A stretch of DNA of 64,000 bases from Cupriavidus alkaliphilus (GCF_900094595.1 NZ_FMAD01000002.1:1-64000); one strand, 5' to 3'; counted from the first letter of the stretch, positions 8,861 to 17,986 are shown. Notes: a model not told the origin generated them from the sequence alone. Numbers and translations: made by a program.

Positions 8861-8878
8861 TTGTCACCGGCGTGACAA
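8861..8878. promoter_or_regulatory. Candidate Crp/Fnr-family operator
   Basis: TTGTCACCGGCGTGACAA has perfect 7-bp arms (TTGTCAC/GTGACAA) around CGGC. It sits 37 bases before the start of the Crp/Fnr gene and in the region shared with the divergent acyl-CoA synthetase gene. The arms resemble half-sites of Crp-like proteins, notably the CooA type TGTC/GACA. Assignment to the adjacent regulator is inference. Confidence 0.45.
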
Positions 8879-9104
8879 CCGGGGGTGTTGGCATGGGCTA
8901 TCGTACGATCACAACGGAACCGCGGGTGCCACCAAGGGCACGCCGGGAAGGCAGAAGACGCTTCTCCCGGCCCCTGAAGACAAGGCACAGACTGGCTTGA
9001 TGCGATGCGGCAGATGCCGCCGGGCAAAGCAAGCCAAGTATAACGACCGGACCGGCGCTTGACACCGGGCGTGGACCCCCACGCCGGAGGGACAGGAGAC
9101 AGCG

Positions 9105-11063
9105 ATGCAGGAATCGTCGGCGACGACCTTTCCGCGATGGCTGCTGGCGCACGCCCAGCAGCGGCCGGAACATCCGGCCTACCGCGAAAAGGATCTCGGC
9201 ATCTGGCAGACATACAGCTGGGCCCAGGCGGCACAGCAAGTGAGGGCGCTGGCATGTGGTCTGGCCGCGCTCGGTTTCAAGCGCGGCATGAACCTCGCAG
9301 TGGTGGGCGACAACCGTCCGCGCCTGTATTGGGCCATGACCGCGGCGCAGGCGCTGGGCGGCGTGCCGGTGCCGCTGTACCAGGACGCCATCGCCAACGA
9401 GATGGTCTATGTGCTCAACGATGCGGAGATCGACTTCGCCATCGTCGAGGACCAGGAGCAGGTGGACAAGCTGCTCGAAGTCGAGGCGCAGCTGGCCGAG
9501 TCCGGCCGCGCCGTGCGCCACGTCATCTTCGAAGACCCGCGCGGCCTGCTCGACTACGACCATCCGTCGCTGATGTCGTACGAGCGCCTGCAGGAACTGG
9601 GGCGCGAGTTCGACCAGGCCCATCCGGGCTTCTTTGACGAGGCCATCGCCGCCGGGCAGCCCGACGACACCGCGATCATTCTCTATACGTCCGGCACCAC
9701 CGGCAAGCCCAAGGGCGTGTGTCATTCGCACCATGGCCTGATCGGCTCGGCGCGCAACGGCTGCGCCTTCGACAAGCTCAGCGCCGCCGACGACGTGCTG
9801 TCCTACCTGCCGATGGCGTGGGTCGGCGACAACCTGTTCTCGTATGCGCAGGCGATGGTGGCGGGCTTTACGGTGAACTGCCCGGAATCGCGCGAAACGG
9901 TGATGACCGACCTGCGCGAGATCGGCCCGACCTACTACTTTGCGCCGCCGCGCATCTACGAGGGGCTGCTGACGCAGGTGATGATCCGCATGGAGGATGC
10001 CGGCTGGATCAAGCGCAAGCTGTTCCACTGGGCCATGGACGTGGCGCGCCGCTGCGGCACTGCCATCCTCGACGGCCAGCCGGTATCGCTCGCCGAGCGC
10101 GCGCGCTATGCGCTGGGCGAAGCGCTGGTCTACGGCCCGCTGCGCAACGTGCTGGGCATGAGCCGCATCCGCGTGGCCTATACCGCGGGCGAGGCGATCG
10201 GCCCGGACCTGTTCCGCTTCTACCGCTCGATCGGCGTGAACCTGAAGCAGTTCTACGGCCAGACCGAGACCTGCGCCTATGTGTGCCTGCAGCCCGACGG
10301 CAAGGTCAAGTTCGACTCGGTGGGACCCGCCGCGCCGGGCATGGAAATCCGCATCGCCGACAACGGCGAGGTGCTGGTGCGTGGCGTGGGCCTGCTCAAG
10401 TCCTACTACAAGCGCGAGGATGCGACGCGCGAGGCCATCAACGACGAGGGCTACTTCATGACCGGCGACGCCGGCGTGATCGACGCCGACGGCCACCTGA
10501 AGATCATCGACCGTGCCAAGGACGTGGGCAAGCTGGCCGATGGCTCGATGTTCGCGCCCAAGTACATCGAGAACAAGCTCAAGTTCTTCCCGTACATCAA
10601 GGAGGCGGTGGCCTTCGGCAACGGCCGCGACCAGGTCTGCGCCTTTATCAACATCGACTTCGAGGCGGTGGGCAACTGGGCCGAGCGCCGCCACCTGCCG
10701 TATGCCGGCTACGTCGACCTGGCCGCGCAGCCGGACGTGCTGGAGATGATCGGCGAGTGCGTGAACCAGGTGAATGCGGACCTCGCCAACGACCCCATGC
10801 TGGCGGGCTCGCAGGTGGCGCGCTTCCTGGTGCTGCACAAGGAGCTTGACCCGGACGACGACGAACTGACCCGCACGCGCAAGGTCCGGCGCGGCTTTAT
10901 CGCGGAGAAGTACGGGGTGCTGGTCGACGCGCTCTATGCGGGCAAGTCGGAGCAGTTCATCGAGACGCGCGTCAAGTTCGAAGACGGGCGCGAGGGCAGC
11001 GTGTCGGCCACGCTGAAGCTGGTGGATGCCAGGCGGCTGCCGGTAGCGGCGCGCGCGGCATAA
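9105..11063 (+). CDS. AMP-forming long-chain acyl-CoA synthetase
   Basis: The 652-residue protein is a full-length adenylate-forming ligase that activates a carboxylate to its CoA thioester. The P-loop ILYTSGTTGKPKG lies near residue 195, YGQTE near 384, the TGD motif near 452 and the hinge IIDRAKD after it; the C-terminal catalytic Lys region (ELTRTRKVRR) is present. Its length and YGQTE/TGDAG spacing place it with FadD15-type long-chain ligases rather than acetyl-CoA synthetases. An AGGAGA site precedes the ATG. It begins a run of same-strand genes for a complete Liv-type ABC importer and a second CoA ligase. This suggests the imported substrate is activated on entry. The real substrate is unknown. 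Confidence 0.9.
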   Translation: MQESSATTFPRWLLAHAQQRPEHPAYREKDLGIWQTYSWAQAAQQVRALACGLAALGFKRGMNLAVVGDNRPRLYWAMTAAQALGGVPVPLYQDAIANEMVYVLNDAEIDFAIVEDQEQVDKLLEVEAQLAESGRAVRHVIFEDPRGLLDYDHPSLMSYERLQELGREFDQAHPGFFDEAIAAGQPDDTAIILYTSGTTGKPKGVCHSHHGLIGSARNGCAFDKLSAADDVLSYLPMAWVGDNLFSYAQAMVAGFTVNCPESRETVMTDLREIGPTYYFAPPRIYEGLLTQVMIRMEDAGWIKRKLFHWAMDVARRCGTAILDGQPVSLAERARYALGEALVYGPLRNVLGMSRIRVAYTAGEAIGPDLFRFYRSIGVNLKQFYGQTETCAYVCLQPDGKVKFDSVGPAAPGMEIRIADNGEVLVRGVGLLKSYYKREDATREAINDEGYFMTGDAGVIDADGHLKIIDRAKDVGKLADGSMFAPKYIENKLKFFPYIKEAVAFGNGRDQVCAFINIDFEAVGNWAERRHLPYAGYVDLAAQPDVLEMIGECVNQVNADLANDPMLAGSQVARFLVLHKELDPDDDELTRTRKVRRGFIAEKYGVLVDALYAGKSEQFIETRVKFEDGREGSVSATLKLVDARRLPVAARAA

Positions 11064-11085
11064 GAGCACAGGTGGAGGCAGCAAT

Positions 11086-12048
11086 ATGACACAAGTGGCC
11101 TGGCAAGGCGCCGGCAAGCGCGAATGGACCGCGGCGGCACGCACCGATGCGAGCGGCGCCGGCGGTGGCGGGGCGATGGCGCCGGCAGGACCGCTGCCCC
11201 CCGCGGGGCTGGCGGATGACAGCGGCGTGCATCCTGGTACGCGCCACGCGCAGCGCACCGGCGAGCAGGCGCGCACCGGCGGCGAGGTGATCCTGGACCT
11301 GCAGCACATCTCGCTGTCGTTCGGCGGGGTCAAGGCGCTGACCGACATTTCGTTCGACGTGTGCGAGCACGAGGTGCGCGCCATCATCGGACCGAACGGC
11401 GCCGGCAAGAGTTCGATGCTGAACGTGATCAACGGCGTCTACCACCCGCAGCAGGGACGCATCGTGTTCCGCGGCGAGGAGCGCAAGCAGATGCACCCGA
11501 CCGCCGCGGCGCGCCAGGGCATTGCGCGCACGTTCCAGAACATCGCGTTGTTCAAGGGCATGACGGTGCTGGACAACATCATGACCGGACGCAACACGCA
11601 GTTCCGCACCTCCTGGTTCGCGCACGCGCTGTGGTGGGGCCCGGCGCGCAACGAAGAGATGCGCCACCGGCAGAAGGTGGAAGAGGTGATCGACTTCCTC
11701 GAGATCCAGTCGATCCGCAAGACGCCGGTGGGGCGCCTGCCGTACGGCCTGCAGAAGCGCGTGGAACTGGCGCGCGCGCTTGCGGCCGAGCCCTCGATGC
11801 TGCTGCTCGACGAGCCCATGGCCGGCATGAACGTGGAAGAGAAGCAGGACATGTGCCGCTTCATCCTCGATGTGAACCGGCAGTTCGGCACCACCATCGT
11901 GCTGATCGAGCACGACATGGGCGTGGTGATGGATATCTCCGACCGGGTGGTGGTGCTGGACTACGGCAAGAAGATCGGGGATGGAACGCCGGAAGAGGTC
12001 AAGGGCAACCCTGACGTGATCAAGGCATACCTGGGCACTTCGCACTGA
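11086..12048 (+). CDS. livG: Branched-chain-type ABC transporter ATP-binding protein (LivG)
   Basis: The 320-residue ATPase has Walker A GPNGAGKSS at about residue 103, a Q-loop region NIALFKGMTVLDNI, the LivG-type signature LPYGLQKRVELARALA and Walker B LLLDEP, then the H-loop IEHDMGVV. The first 67 residues before VILDLQHISLSFGG are an unusual low-complexity Gly/Ala/Pro-rich extension. The ATG at 11086 is nevertheless kept because GGAGG precedes it at good spacing and no better start is seen. It is 22 bases after the acyl-CoA synthetase and 11 bases before livH, so the cluster is an operon. The substrate class (branched amino acid, aromatic or short-chain acid, urea) is not fixed by the ATPase. 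Confidence 0.9.
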   Translation: MTQVAWQGAGKREWTAAARTDASGAGGGGAMAPAGPLPPAGLADDSGVHPGTRHAQRTGEQARTGGEVILDLQHISLSFGGVKALTDISFDVCEHEVRAIIGPNGAGKSSMLNVINGVYHPQQGRIVFRGEERKQMHPTAAARQGIARTFQNIALFKGMTVLDNIMTGRNTQFRTSWFAHALWWGPARNEEMRHRQKVEEVIDFLEIQSIRKTPVGRLPYGLQKRVELARALAAEPSMLLLDEPMAGMNVEEKQDMCRFILDVNRQFGTTIVLIEHDMGVVMDISDRVVVLDYGKKIGDGTPEEVKGNPDVIKAYLGTSH

Positions 12049-12059
12049 GGGTCGGAACC

Positions 12060-12974
12060 ATGACGTTCTTCTTTGAAATCCTGCTCGGCGGCCTGCTGTC
12101 GGGACTGATGTACTCGCTGGTGGCGCTGGGCTTCGTGCTGATCTACAAGGCCTCGGGCGTGTTCAACTTTGCCCAGGGCGCGATGGTCTACTTTGCCGCG
12201 CTGGCGGTGGTGGGGCTGATGGACAAAGGCATGCCGATGTGGGCCGCGGTGATCGGCGCCTTCGTGGTGATGATCCTGGTCGGCATGAGCACCGAGCGCT
12301 TCGTGCTGCGCAAGCTGGTCAACCAGCCGCCGATCACGCTGTTCATGGCAACCATCGGGCTGTCGTTCTTCCTCGAAGGCCTGGGGCCGCTGCTGTTCGG
12401 CAACGAAGTGCGCCCGATCCACCTGGGCATCGTCGACGAGCCGATCGAGTCGATCCTGACCACCTTCAACATCGTCATCTCCAAGTTCGACCTTGCCGCC
12501 GCGGCCATCGCCGGCGTGCTGGTGGGATCGCTGGCGCTGTTCTTCCAGTACACCAAGGTGGGACGCGCGCTGCGCGCGGTCGCCGACGACCACCAGGCCG
12601 CGCTGTCGCTGGGCATCCCGCTGCAGAACATCTGGGCCATCGTCTGGGGCGTGGCGGGTTTCGTCGCGCTGGTGGCGGGCATGCTGTGGGGCTCGCGCAA
12701 TGGCGTGCAGTTCGCGCTGACGCTGACCGCGCTGAAGGCGCTGCCGGTGCTGATCCTGGGCGGCTTCACCTCCGTGCCCGGCGCCATCGTCGGCGGGCTG
12801 ATCATCGGCGCCTCGGAGAAGCTGGCCGAGATCTATATCCCGCCGGTGTTCCAGTCGATGTTCGGCGGCAATTTCGGCGGCATCGAGGGGTGGTTCCCGT
12901 ACGTGTTTGCCTTGCTGTTCCTGCTGGTGCGGCCCGAAGGGCTGTTCGGCGAGAAACACATCGATCGCGTCTGA
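12060..12974 (+). CDS. livH: Branched-chain-type ABC transporter permease (LivH)
   Basis: A 304-residue polytopic inner-membrane permease with about eight hydrophobic segments. It starts with the typical FFFEILLGGLLSGLMYSLVALGFVLIYKASGVFNFAQG opening (quoted in parts: GGLLSGLMYSL, then GVFNFAQGA). The EAA-like loop around RALRAVADDHQAALSLGI is present. The LivH family forms the transmembrane channel with LivM. It is directly downstream of livG and 24 bases before livM, in the usual G-H-M order. The terminal RPEGLFGEK motif is also typical. Confidence 0.92.
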   Translation: MTFFFEILLGGLLSGLMYSLVALGFVLIYKASGVFNFAQGAMVYFAALAVVGLMDKGMPMWAAVIGAFVVMILVGMSTERFVLRKLVNQPPITLFMATIGLSFFLEGLGPLLFGNEVRPIHLGIVDEPIESILTTFNIVISKFDLAAAAIAGVLVGSLALFFQYTKVGRALRAVADDHQAALSLGIPLQNIWAIVWGVAGFVALVAGMLWGSRNGVQFALTLTALKALPVLILGGFTSVPGAIVGGLIIGASEKLAEIYIPPVFQSMFGGNFGGIEGWFPYVFALLFLLVRPEGLFGEKHIDRV

Positions 12975-12998
12975 CCGACTTCGCACAGGAGACTTGCC

Positions 12999-14075
12999 AT
13001 GTTTTATCGTGAAGCCGGCCAGTTCAAGACCAGCTACGTTACCGACAGCCAGATCTTCCCGATCCGCCAGGACCGCATCGGCTTTGCCGTGCTGATGGCC
13101 GTGGCCTTCGTGGCGATCCCGTTCGTCGGATCGGAATACTGGTTCTCGGCCATCCTGATCCCGTTCCTGATCTTCTCGCTGGCAGCGCTGGGGCTGAATA
13201 TCCTGACCGGATATGCCGGGCAGCTGTCGCTGGGCACAGCGGCCTTCATGGCGGTGGGCGCCTACGCGGCGTACAACTTCCAGCTGCGCATCGAAGGCAT
13301 TCCCGTGCTGCTGTCGTTCCTGCTGGCGGGGCTGTCGGCGGCGCTGGTGGGCGTGGCCTTCGGCCTGCCGTCGCTGCGCATCAAGGGCTTTTATCTCGCG
13401 GTGGCAACGCTGGCGGCGCAGTTCTTCGTGGTGTGGGCGCTGACCAAGTTCCCCTGGTTCTCCAACAACAGCTCGTCGGGCGTGATCACGGCGCAGCGGC
13501 TGGACCTGTTCGGCTACGCCATCGACACCCCCGTGAAGAAGTACTTGTTCGTGCTGGCCATCGTCACGGTGCTGGCGCTGGCGGCCAAGAACATGGTGCG
13601 CTCGGCCACCGGCCGCGCCTGGATGTCGGTGCGCGACATGGACGTGGCGGCGGAAGTCATCGGCATCCCGCTGATGCGCACCAAGCTGCTGGCGTTCGCG
13701 GTCAGCTCGTTCTACTGCGGCGTGGCCGGCGCGCTGTACGCGTTCTGCTACCTGGGCTCGGTCGAGCCGGACGGCTTCTCGCTGGACCTGTCGTTCCGCG
13801 TGCTGTTCATGATCATCATCGGCGGCGTCGGCAGCATCCTGGGATCGTTCCTGGGCGCCGCCTTCATCCTGCTGCTGCCGATCTTCCTGGACAACGTGCT
13901 GCCGCCGCTGGCATCGCTGCTGCACCTGCCCTTTACCAATGCCACCGTGTCGCACATCCAGCTGATGGTGTTCGGCGGGCTGATCATCTTCTTCCTGATC
14001 GTCGAGCCGCACGGGCTGGCCCGGCTGTGGCAGATCGCCAAGGAGAAGCTGAGGCTGTGGCCGTTCCCGCACTGA
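12999..14075 (+). CDS. livM: Branched-chain-type ABC transporter permease (LivM)
   Basis: The 358-residue protein has nine or so transmembrane segments and the LivM landmarks: AALGLNILTGYAGQLSLG near residue 60, SLRIKGFYLAVATLAAQ, and the EAA-like loop GRAWMSVRDMDVAAEVIGI. A 35-residue N-terminal cytoplasmic stretch precedes the first helix. GGAGA is positioned before the ATG. It pairs with LivH to form the permease. A 114-base gap separates it from the binding-protein gene, enough for an extra promoter, which is common for highly expressed binding proteins. Confidence 0.92.
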   Translation: MFYREAGQFKTSYVTDSQIFPIRQDRIGFAVLMAVAFVAIPFVGSEYWFSAILIPFLIFSLAALGLNILTGYAGQLSLGTAAFMAVGAYAAYNFQLRIEGIPVLLSFLLAGLSAALVGVAFGLPSLRIKGFYLAVATLAAQFFVVWALTKFPWFSNNSSSGVITAQRLDLFGYAIDTPVKKYLFVLAIVTVLALAAKNMVRSATGRAWMSVRDMDVAAEVIGIPLMRTKLLAFAVSSFYCGVAGALYAFCYLGSVEPDGFSLDLSFRVLFMIIIGGVGSILGSFLGAAFILLLPIFLDNVLPPLASLLHLPFTNATVSHIQLMVFGGLIIFFLIVEPHGLARLWQIAKEKLRLWPFPH

Positions 14076-14189
14076 CGGAGCGGGGTTGCTGACGTACCTG
14101 ACTTGCCTATCCGACTTACCGCAGTTCCTGTGTGAAGTACTGAAGCTTACGCATAACGAAACGCTCCACCGAGGGCGAAGGAGACTGTC

Positions 14190-15527
14190 ATGACCAACCT
14201 GATCCGCAATGTGCAACGCGCCGCCCTGGTGGTCAGCGCCGCGGCTGCACTGCTGGCGCCGGCGGTGCCGGCACTGGCGCAAAGCAACGAGCAGTTCATC
14301 GCGCTGCCGAGCTATCGCGTGGGGCCCTACGGCGCCAACGGGCAGTCCTGGTATGGCGGCTTCATCGACTACCTCAACTATGTCAACCTGAAGGACGGCG
14401 GCGTCAACGGCGTCAAGCTGAGCTGGGAAGAGTGCGAGACCGAGTACAACAACGCCAAGGGCGTGGAGTGCTATGAGCGCCTGAAGTCGAAGAACGCGAC
14501 CACCAAGGGCACGGCTTACCACGCCATGTCCACCGGCATTTCGTACGCGCTGGTCGACAAGACCGCGGCCGACAAGGTGCCGCTGGTGATGATGGGCTAC
14601 GGCCGCACCGACGCGGTCGACGGCTCGGTGTTCCCGTACGCGTTCCCGCTGGTGACCACGTACCAGATGCAGGTCTCGGCCATCGTCAAGTACCTGGCCA
14701 GCAAGAGCGGCGGCTCGCTGGCCGGCAAGAAGATCGTCTACCTGTACCACGACTCCGCCTATGGCAAGGAGCCGATCGTGGCGCTGCAGGCCGAGGCGCG
14801 ACTGGGCAAGTTCAACCTGGTCGAGATCCCGGTGGCGCACCCGGGCAACGAGCAGGGCGCGCAATGGCTGAAGATCCGCCAGGAGAACCCTGACTACGTG
14901 ATCTTCTGGGGCTGGGGCGTGATGAACCAGACCGCGCTGAAGGCGGCGCAGAAGGTGGGCTTCTCGCGCGAGAAGATGATCGGCTCCTGGTGGGCGGGCT
15001 CCGAGGAAGACACGGTGCCGGCCGGCGATGCCTCCAAGGGCTACATGAGCGCGACCTGGAACGTTGCCGGCAAGAACGTGCCGCTGATCGCCGATATCGA
15101 GAAGGTGGTCTACGGCGCCGGCAAGGGCAATATGCAGGACAAGAACAAGGTCGGTTCGGTGCTGTACAACCGCGGCGTGTCGGCGGCGGTGGTGACGGTG
15201 GAAGCGGTGCGCGTGGCGCAGGCCAAGTTCGGCAAGGGCAAGCCCATGACCGGCGAGCAGATGCGCTGGGCCTTCGAGAACCTGAACCTGACCAACGCCC
15301 GCCTGCAGCAGCTGGGCGCCACCGGCCTGCTGCCGGAGATCAAGACCAGCTGCGAGAACCACGAGGGCTCGGGCAAGGTGAAGATCCAGCAGTGGGACGG
15401 CAGCAAGTGGGTGGTGGTGTCGGACTGGATCGAGGGCAACAAGAGCCTGATCCACCCGCTGTTCAAGGCCACCGCGGCGCAGTACGCGAAGGAGAAGGGG
15501 ATTACGCCGGGGTGCTCCAAGTCTTGA
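14190..15527 (+). CDS. livK: Periplasmic substrate-binding protein of the Liv-type ABC importer
   Basis: A 445-residue type-I periplasmic binding protein. A Sec signal peptide covers about residues 1-29 (hydrophobic LVVSAAAALLAPAV, cleavage after ALA-Q). The mature protein starts QFIALPSYRVGPYGANGQSW and is larger than LivJ/LivK (about 370), with long inserts; the family of such large binding proteins is linked to aromatic or other organic acids rather than leucine. Cysteines occur at ECETEYNNAKGVEC and near the C-terminus, possibly forming disulphides. The substrate is not inferable. Its neighbours are the permease and ATPase genes and two CoA ligases. Confidence 0.88.
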   Translation: MTNLIRNVQRAALVVSAAAALLAPAVPALAQSNEQFIALPSYRVGPYGANGQSWYGGFIDYLNYVNLKDGGVNGVKLSWEECETEYNNAKGVECYERLKSKNATTKGTAYHAMSTGISYALVDKTAADKVPLVMMGYGRTDAVDGSVFPYAFPLVTTYQMQVSAIVKYLASKSGGSLAGKKIVYLYHDSAYGKEPIVALQAEARLGKFNLVEIPVAHPGNEQGAQWLKIRQENPDYVIFWGWGVMNQTALKAAQKVGFSREKMIGSWWAGSEEDTVPAGDASKGYMSATWNVAGKNVPLIADIEKVVYGAGKGNMQDKNKVGSVLYNRGVSAAVVTVEAVRVAQAKFGKGKPMTGEQMRWAFENLNLTNARLQQLGATGLLPEIKTSCENHEGSGKVKIQQWDGSKWVVVSDWIEGNKSLIHPLFKATAAQYAKEKGITPGCSKS

Positions 15528-15549
15528 TGGCCCTCGAATCCCGATTGCT

Positions 15550-15675
15550 TGCTCCCCTCTCCCGCATGCGGGAGAGGGGCAGGGGGTGAGGGCGGGCGCT
15601 GGCAGCAAGACGAAGGTCAGCACTTCGTTGTCGCGCCCACCCTCACCCCGACCCTCTCCCAGAGGGAGAGGGGGA
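15550..15675. repeat. REP/BIME-like GC-rich dyad repeat, copy A
   Basis: CCCCTCTCCCGC (15554-15565) is inverted at 15568-15579 and is followed by GGGGGTGAGGGC. About 60 bp on, the mirror image (CCCTCACCCC then CCCTCTCCC with its own inverted copy at 15661-15672) closes the unit. The same two-ended design recurs at 31 kb and, as one half, at 17.9 kb. It lies between livK and livF. Confidence 0.7.
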
Positions 15676-15720
15676 ACCCAATCGGCAAGCTGAAACCGCA
15701 ACACCAATCCGAGCCGCACC

Positions 15721-16536
15721 ATGAGCCTCCTATCCGTCAACAACATCGAAGTCATCTACGATCACGTGATCCTGGTGCTCAAGGGCGTCTCGCTCGAGGT
15801 ACCGGAGGGCAAGATCGTGGCGCTGCTGGGCGCCAACGGCGCGGGCAAGACCACCACGCTCAAGGCCATCTCCAACTTGCTGCAGGCCGAGCGCGGCGAT
15901 GTCACCAAGGGCTCGATCGAGTACCGCGGCGACCGCGTCGACCAGCTCACCCCCAACGACCTGGTGCGCCGCGGCGTGATCCAGGTGATGGAAGGGCGCC
16001 ACTGCTTCGCGCACCTGACCATCGAGGAAAACCTGCTCACCGGCGCCTACACGCGCGGCCTGTCGCGCGGCCAGACCCGCGACGAGCTGGAGAAGATCTA
16101 CGAATACTTCCCGCGCCTGAAGACGCGCCGCAAGTCGCAGGCGGGCTATACCTCCGGCGGCGAGCAGCAGATGTGCGCGATCGGCCGGGCCATGATGGCC
16201 AAGCCCGCGATGATCCTGCTCGACGAGCCGTCGATGGGGCTGGCGCCGCAGATCGTCGAGGAAATCTTCGAGATCGTGCGCGGCCTGAACTCGCGCGAGA
16301 ACGTCAGCTTCCTGCTGGCCGAGCAGAACACCATGGTGGCGCTGCGCTACGCCGACTACGGCTACATCCTCGAGAACGGCCGCGTGGTGATGGACGGCGA
16401 CGCCGAGTCGCTGCGCACCAACGAGGACGTCAAGGAGTTCTACCTGGGCGTGGCCGCCAACGACGCCGACGGCCCCGGCCGCAAATCGTTCCGCGACGTG
16501 AAGAGTTACCGCCGCCGCAAGCGCTGGCTCGCCTAG
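15721..16536 (+). CDS. livF: Branched-chain-type ABC transporter ATP-binding protein (LivF)
   Basis: The 271-residue ATPase is the second nucleotide-binding subunit of the importer. Walker A GANGAGKTT is near residue 38, followed by RGVIQVMEGRHCFAHLT, the signature YTSGGEQQMCAIGRAMM and Walker B ILLDEPSMGLAP. This SGGEQQM form and the absence of the long LivG insert identify LivF. The C-terminus is extended by about 25 basic residues (FRDVKSYRRRKRWLA), longer than usual. A dyad repeat separates it from livK. Cotranscription with the upstream genes is likely but not proven. Confidence 0.92.
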   Translation: MSLLSVNNIEVIYDHVILVLKGVSLEVPEGKIVALLGANGAGKTTTLKAISNLLQAERGDVTKGSIEYRGDRVDQLTPNDLVRRGVIQVMEGRHCFAHLTIEENLLTGAYTRGLSRGQTRDELEKIYEYFPRLKTRRKSQAGYTSGGEQQMCAIGRAMMAKPAMILLDEPSMGLAPQIVEEIFEIVRGLNSRENVSFLLAEQNTMVALRYADYGYILENGRVVMDGDAESLRTNEDVKEFYLGVAANDADGPGRKSFRDVKSYRRRKRWLA

Positions 16537-16620
16537 CAAGCGACTGTTTTCACCCGGCCTTGTCACCACGCGCCCGGCGGCGCGGGGCAGGCCGCATCCC
16601 ATTCCCTGACGCACAGCACC

Positions 16621-17871
16621 ATGCCAGAATACTTCGATCCGCTCGAAACCCGCGCGCCGGAAGTCCGCGAGCAGGCGCTCCTTGCCGCCCTGGCACGCCA
16701 GGTGGCCCACGCGCGCGAACACGCGCCATACTTTGCCGAACTGCTGGATGGCGTCGATCCGCGCCTGCTGAGCTCGCGCGCGGCGCTGGCCGAACTGCCG
16801 GTGACGCGCAAGTCGGACCTGAGCGCGCGCCAGCGCGCGCTGCCGCCGCTGGGCGGGCTCAACGCGACGCCGCTGGGCAAGCTGCGCCACGTGTTCCAGT
16901 CGCCCGGCCCGATCCACGAGCCCGACGGCCACGACGCCGACTGGTGGCGCACCGCGCGCGCCATGCACGCCGCCGGCTTTCGCGCCGGCGACCTGGTCTA
17001 CAACACCTTCTCCTACCACTTCACGCCGGCCGGCATGATGATGGAAAGCGGCGCGCACCGGCTGGGCTGCTGCGTGTTCCCGGCAGGCGTGGGACAGACC
17101 GATTCGCAGGTGCAGGCGCTGGCCAGCCTGCAGCCGGCGGCCTATGCCGGCACGCCGTCGTTCCTCAAGCTGCTGCTCGAGCGCGGCGATGAACTCGGCA
17201 CGCCCTGCACCAGCCTGGCCAAGGCGCTGGTCTCGGGCGAGGCGCTGCCGCCGTCGCTGCGCAACTGGTTCCGGGATCGCGGGGTGCGCGTGCAGCAGAT
17301 GTACGGCACCGCCGATGTCGGCCTGATCGCGTATGAAACCGAAGGCGGCGACGGCTGGGTGGTGGACGAGGGCGTGCTGGTCGAGATCGTCGAGCCCGGC
17401 GGCTCGCGCCCCATGCCCGAAGGCGAGACCGGCGAGGTGGTGGTGACGGTGCTGGGCAACGGCGACTACCCGCTGATCCGCTTCGGCACCGGCGACCTGT
17501 CGGCGGTGGTGCCGGCGTCGTCGCAGCGGCCCAGCCCGTGCGGGCGCACCAATATCCGGCTCAAGGGCTGGCTGGGGCGCGCCGACCAGGCGACCAAGGT
17601 CAAGGGCATGTTCGTGCATCCCGGGCAGGTGGCCGACGTGCTGCGGCGTCATCCCGAAATCCGCGCCGCGCGGCTGGTGGTGACGGGCGATCCGGGGGCT
17701 GACGTGATGACGCTGCATTGCGAGGCCACGCGCCAGGACGACGACCTGCAGCGCGCGGTGGCGGAGTCGCTGCGCGAGGTAATGCGGCTGCGAGGCGAGG
17801 TGGCGTTCGTGGCGGCGGGGTCGTTGCCGCAGGATGGGCGGCTGATCGAGGACGCGCGCAGCTACGATTGA
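16621..17871 (+). CDS. PaaK-like phenylacetate--CoA ligase family protein
   Basis: A 416-residue adenylate-forming enzyme of the phenylacetate-CoA ligase family. It opens with FDPLETRAPEVREQALLAALARQVAHARE, typical of PaaK-like proteins, has TRKSDLSARQ, a substrate-domain YNTFSYHFTPAG, QMYGTADVGLIAYE (the family form of the YGxTE motif) near residue 225, and RFGTGDLSAV near 288. PaaK itself has a canonical SSGTTG phosphate loop; here the equivalent region reads FQSPGPIHEPDG, so the P-loop is altered, as in a subset of this family. It is the last gene of the transporter cluster and suggests an aromatic or other carboxylate as substrate. The true substrate is unknown. Confidence 0.85.
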   Translation: MPEYFDPLETRAPEVREQALLAALARQVAHAREHAPYFAELLDGVDPRLLSSRAALAELPVTRKSDLSARQRALPPLGGLNATPLGKLRHVFQSPGPIHEPDGHDADWWRTARAMHAAGFRAGDLVYNTFSYHFTPAGMMMESGAHRLGCCVFPAGVGQTDSQVQALASLQPAAYAGTPSFLKLLLERGDELGTPCTSLAKALVSGEALPPSLRNWFRDRGVRVQQMYGTADVGLIAYETEGGDGWVVDEGVLVEIVEPGGSRPMPEGETGEVVVTVLGNGDYPLIRFGTGDLSAVVPASSQRPSPCGRTNIRLKGWLGRADQATKVKGMFVHPGQVADVLRRHPEIRAARLVVTGDPGADVMTLHCEATRQDDDLQRAVAESLREVMRLRGEVAFVAAGSLPQDGRLIEDARSYD

Positions 17872-17874
17872 CGC

Positions 17875-17962
17875 AGGACTTCGTGGATGGGCCTGCCCTC
17901 AGCCCGCCCCTCTCCCGCAAGCGGGAGAGGGGCGGGGGTGAGGGCCTGAGCCTCCACGAAGT
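17875..17962. repeat. REP/BIME-like dyad repeat, copy B
   Basis: CCCCTCTCCCGC (17907-17918) and its inverse GCGGGAGAGGGG (17921-17932), flanked outside by GCCCTCA and TGAGGGC and by ACTTCGTGGA/TCCACGAAGT-like arms. It overlaps the end of the ligase gene and could act as a terminator for either convergent gene. Confidence 0.65.
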
Positions 17963-17986
17963 AAAGACCGTCGACAGACCCCGACC

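Noticed and set aside
11961..15755. 1264-residue minus-strand open frame across livH-livM-livK
   Set aside because: Shadow of three well-supported plus-strand transporter genes; low-complexity Gln/Arg/His-rich.
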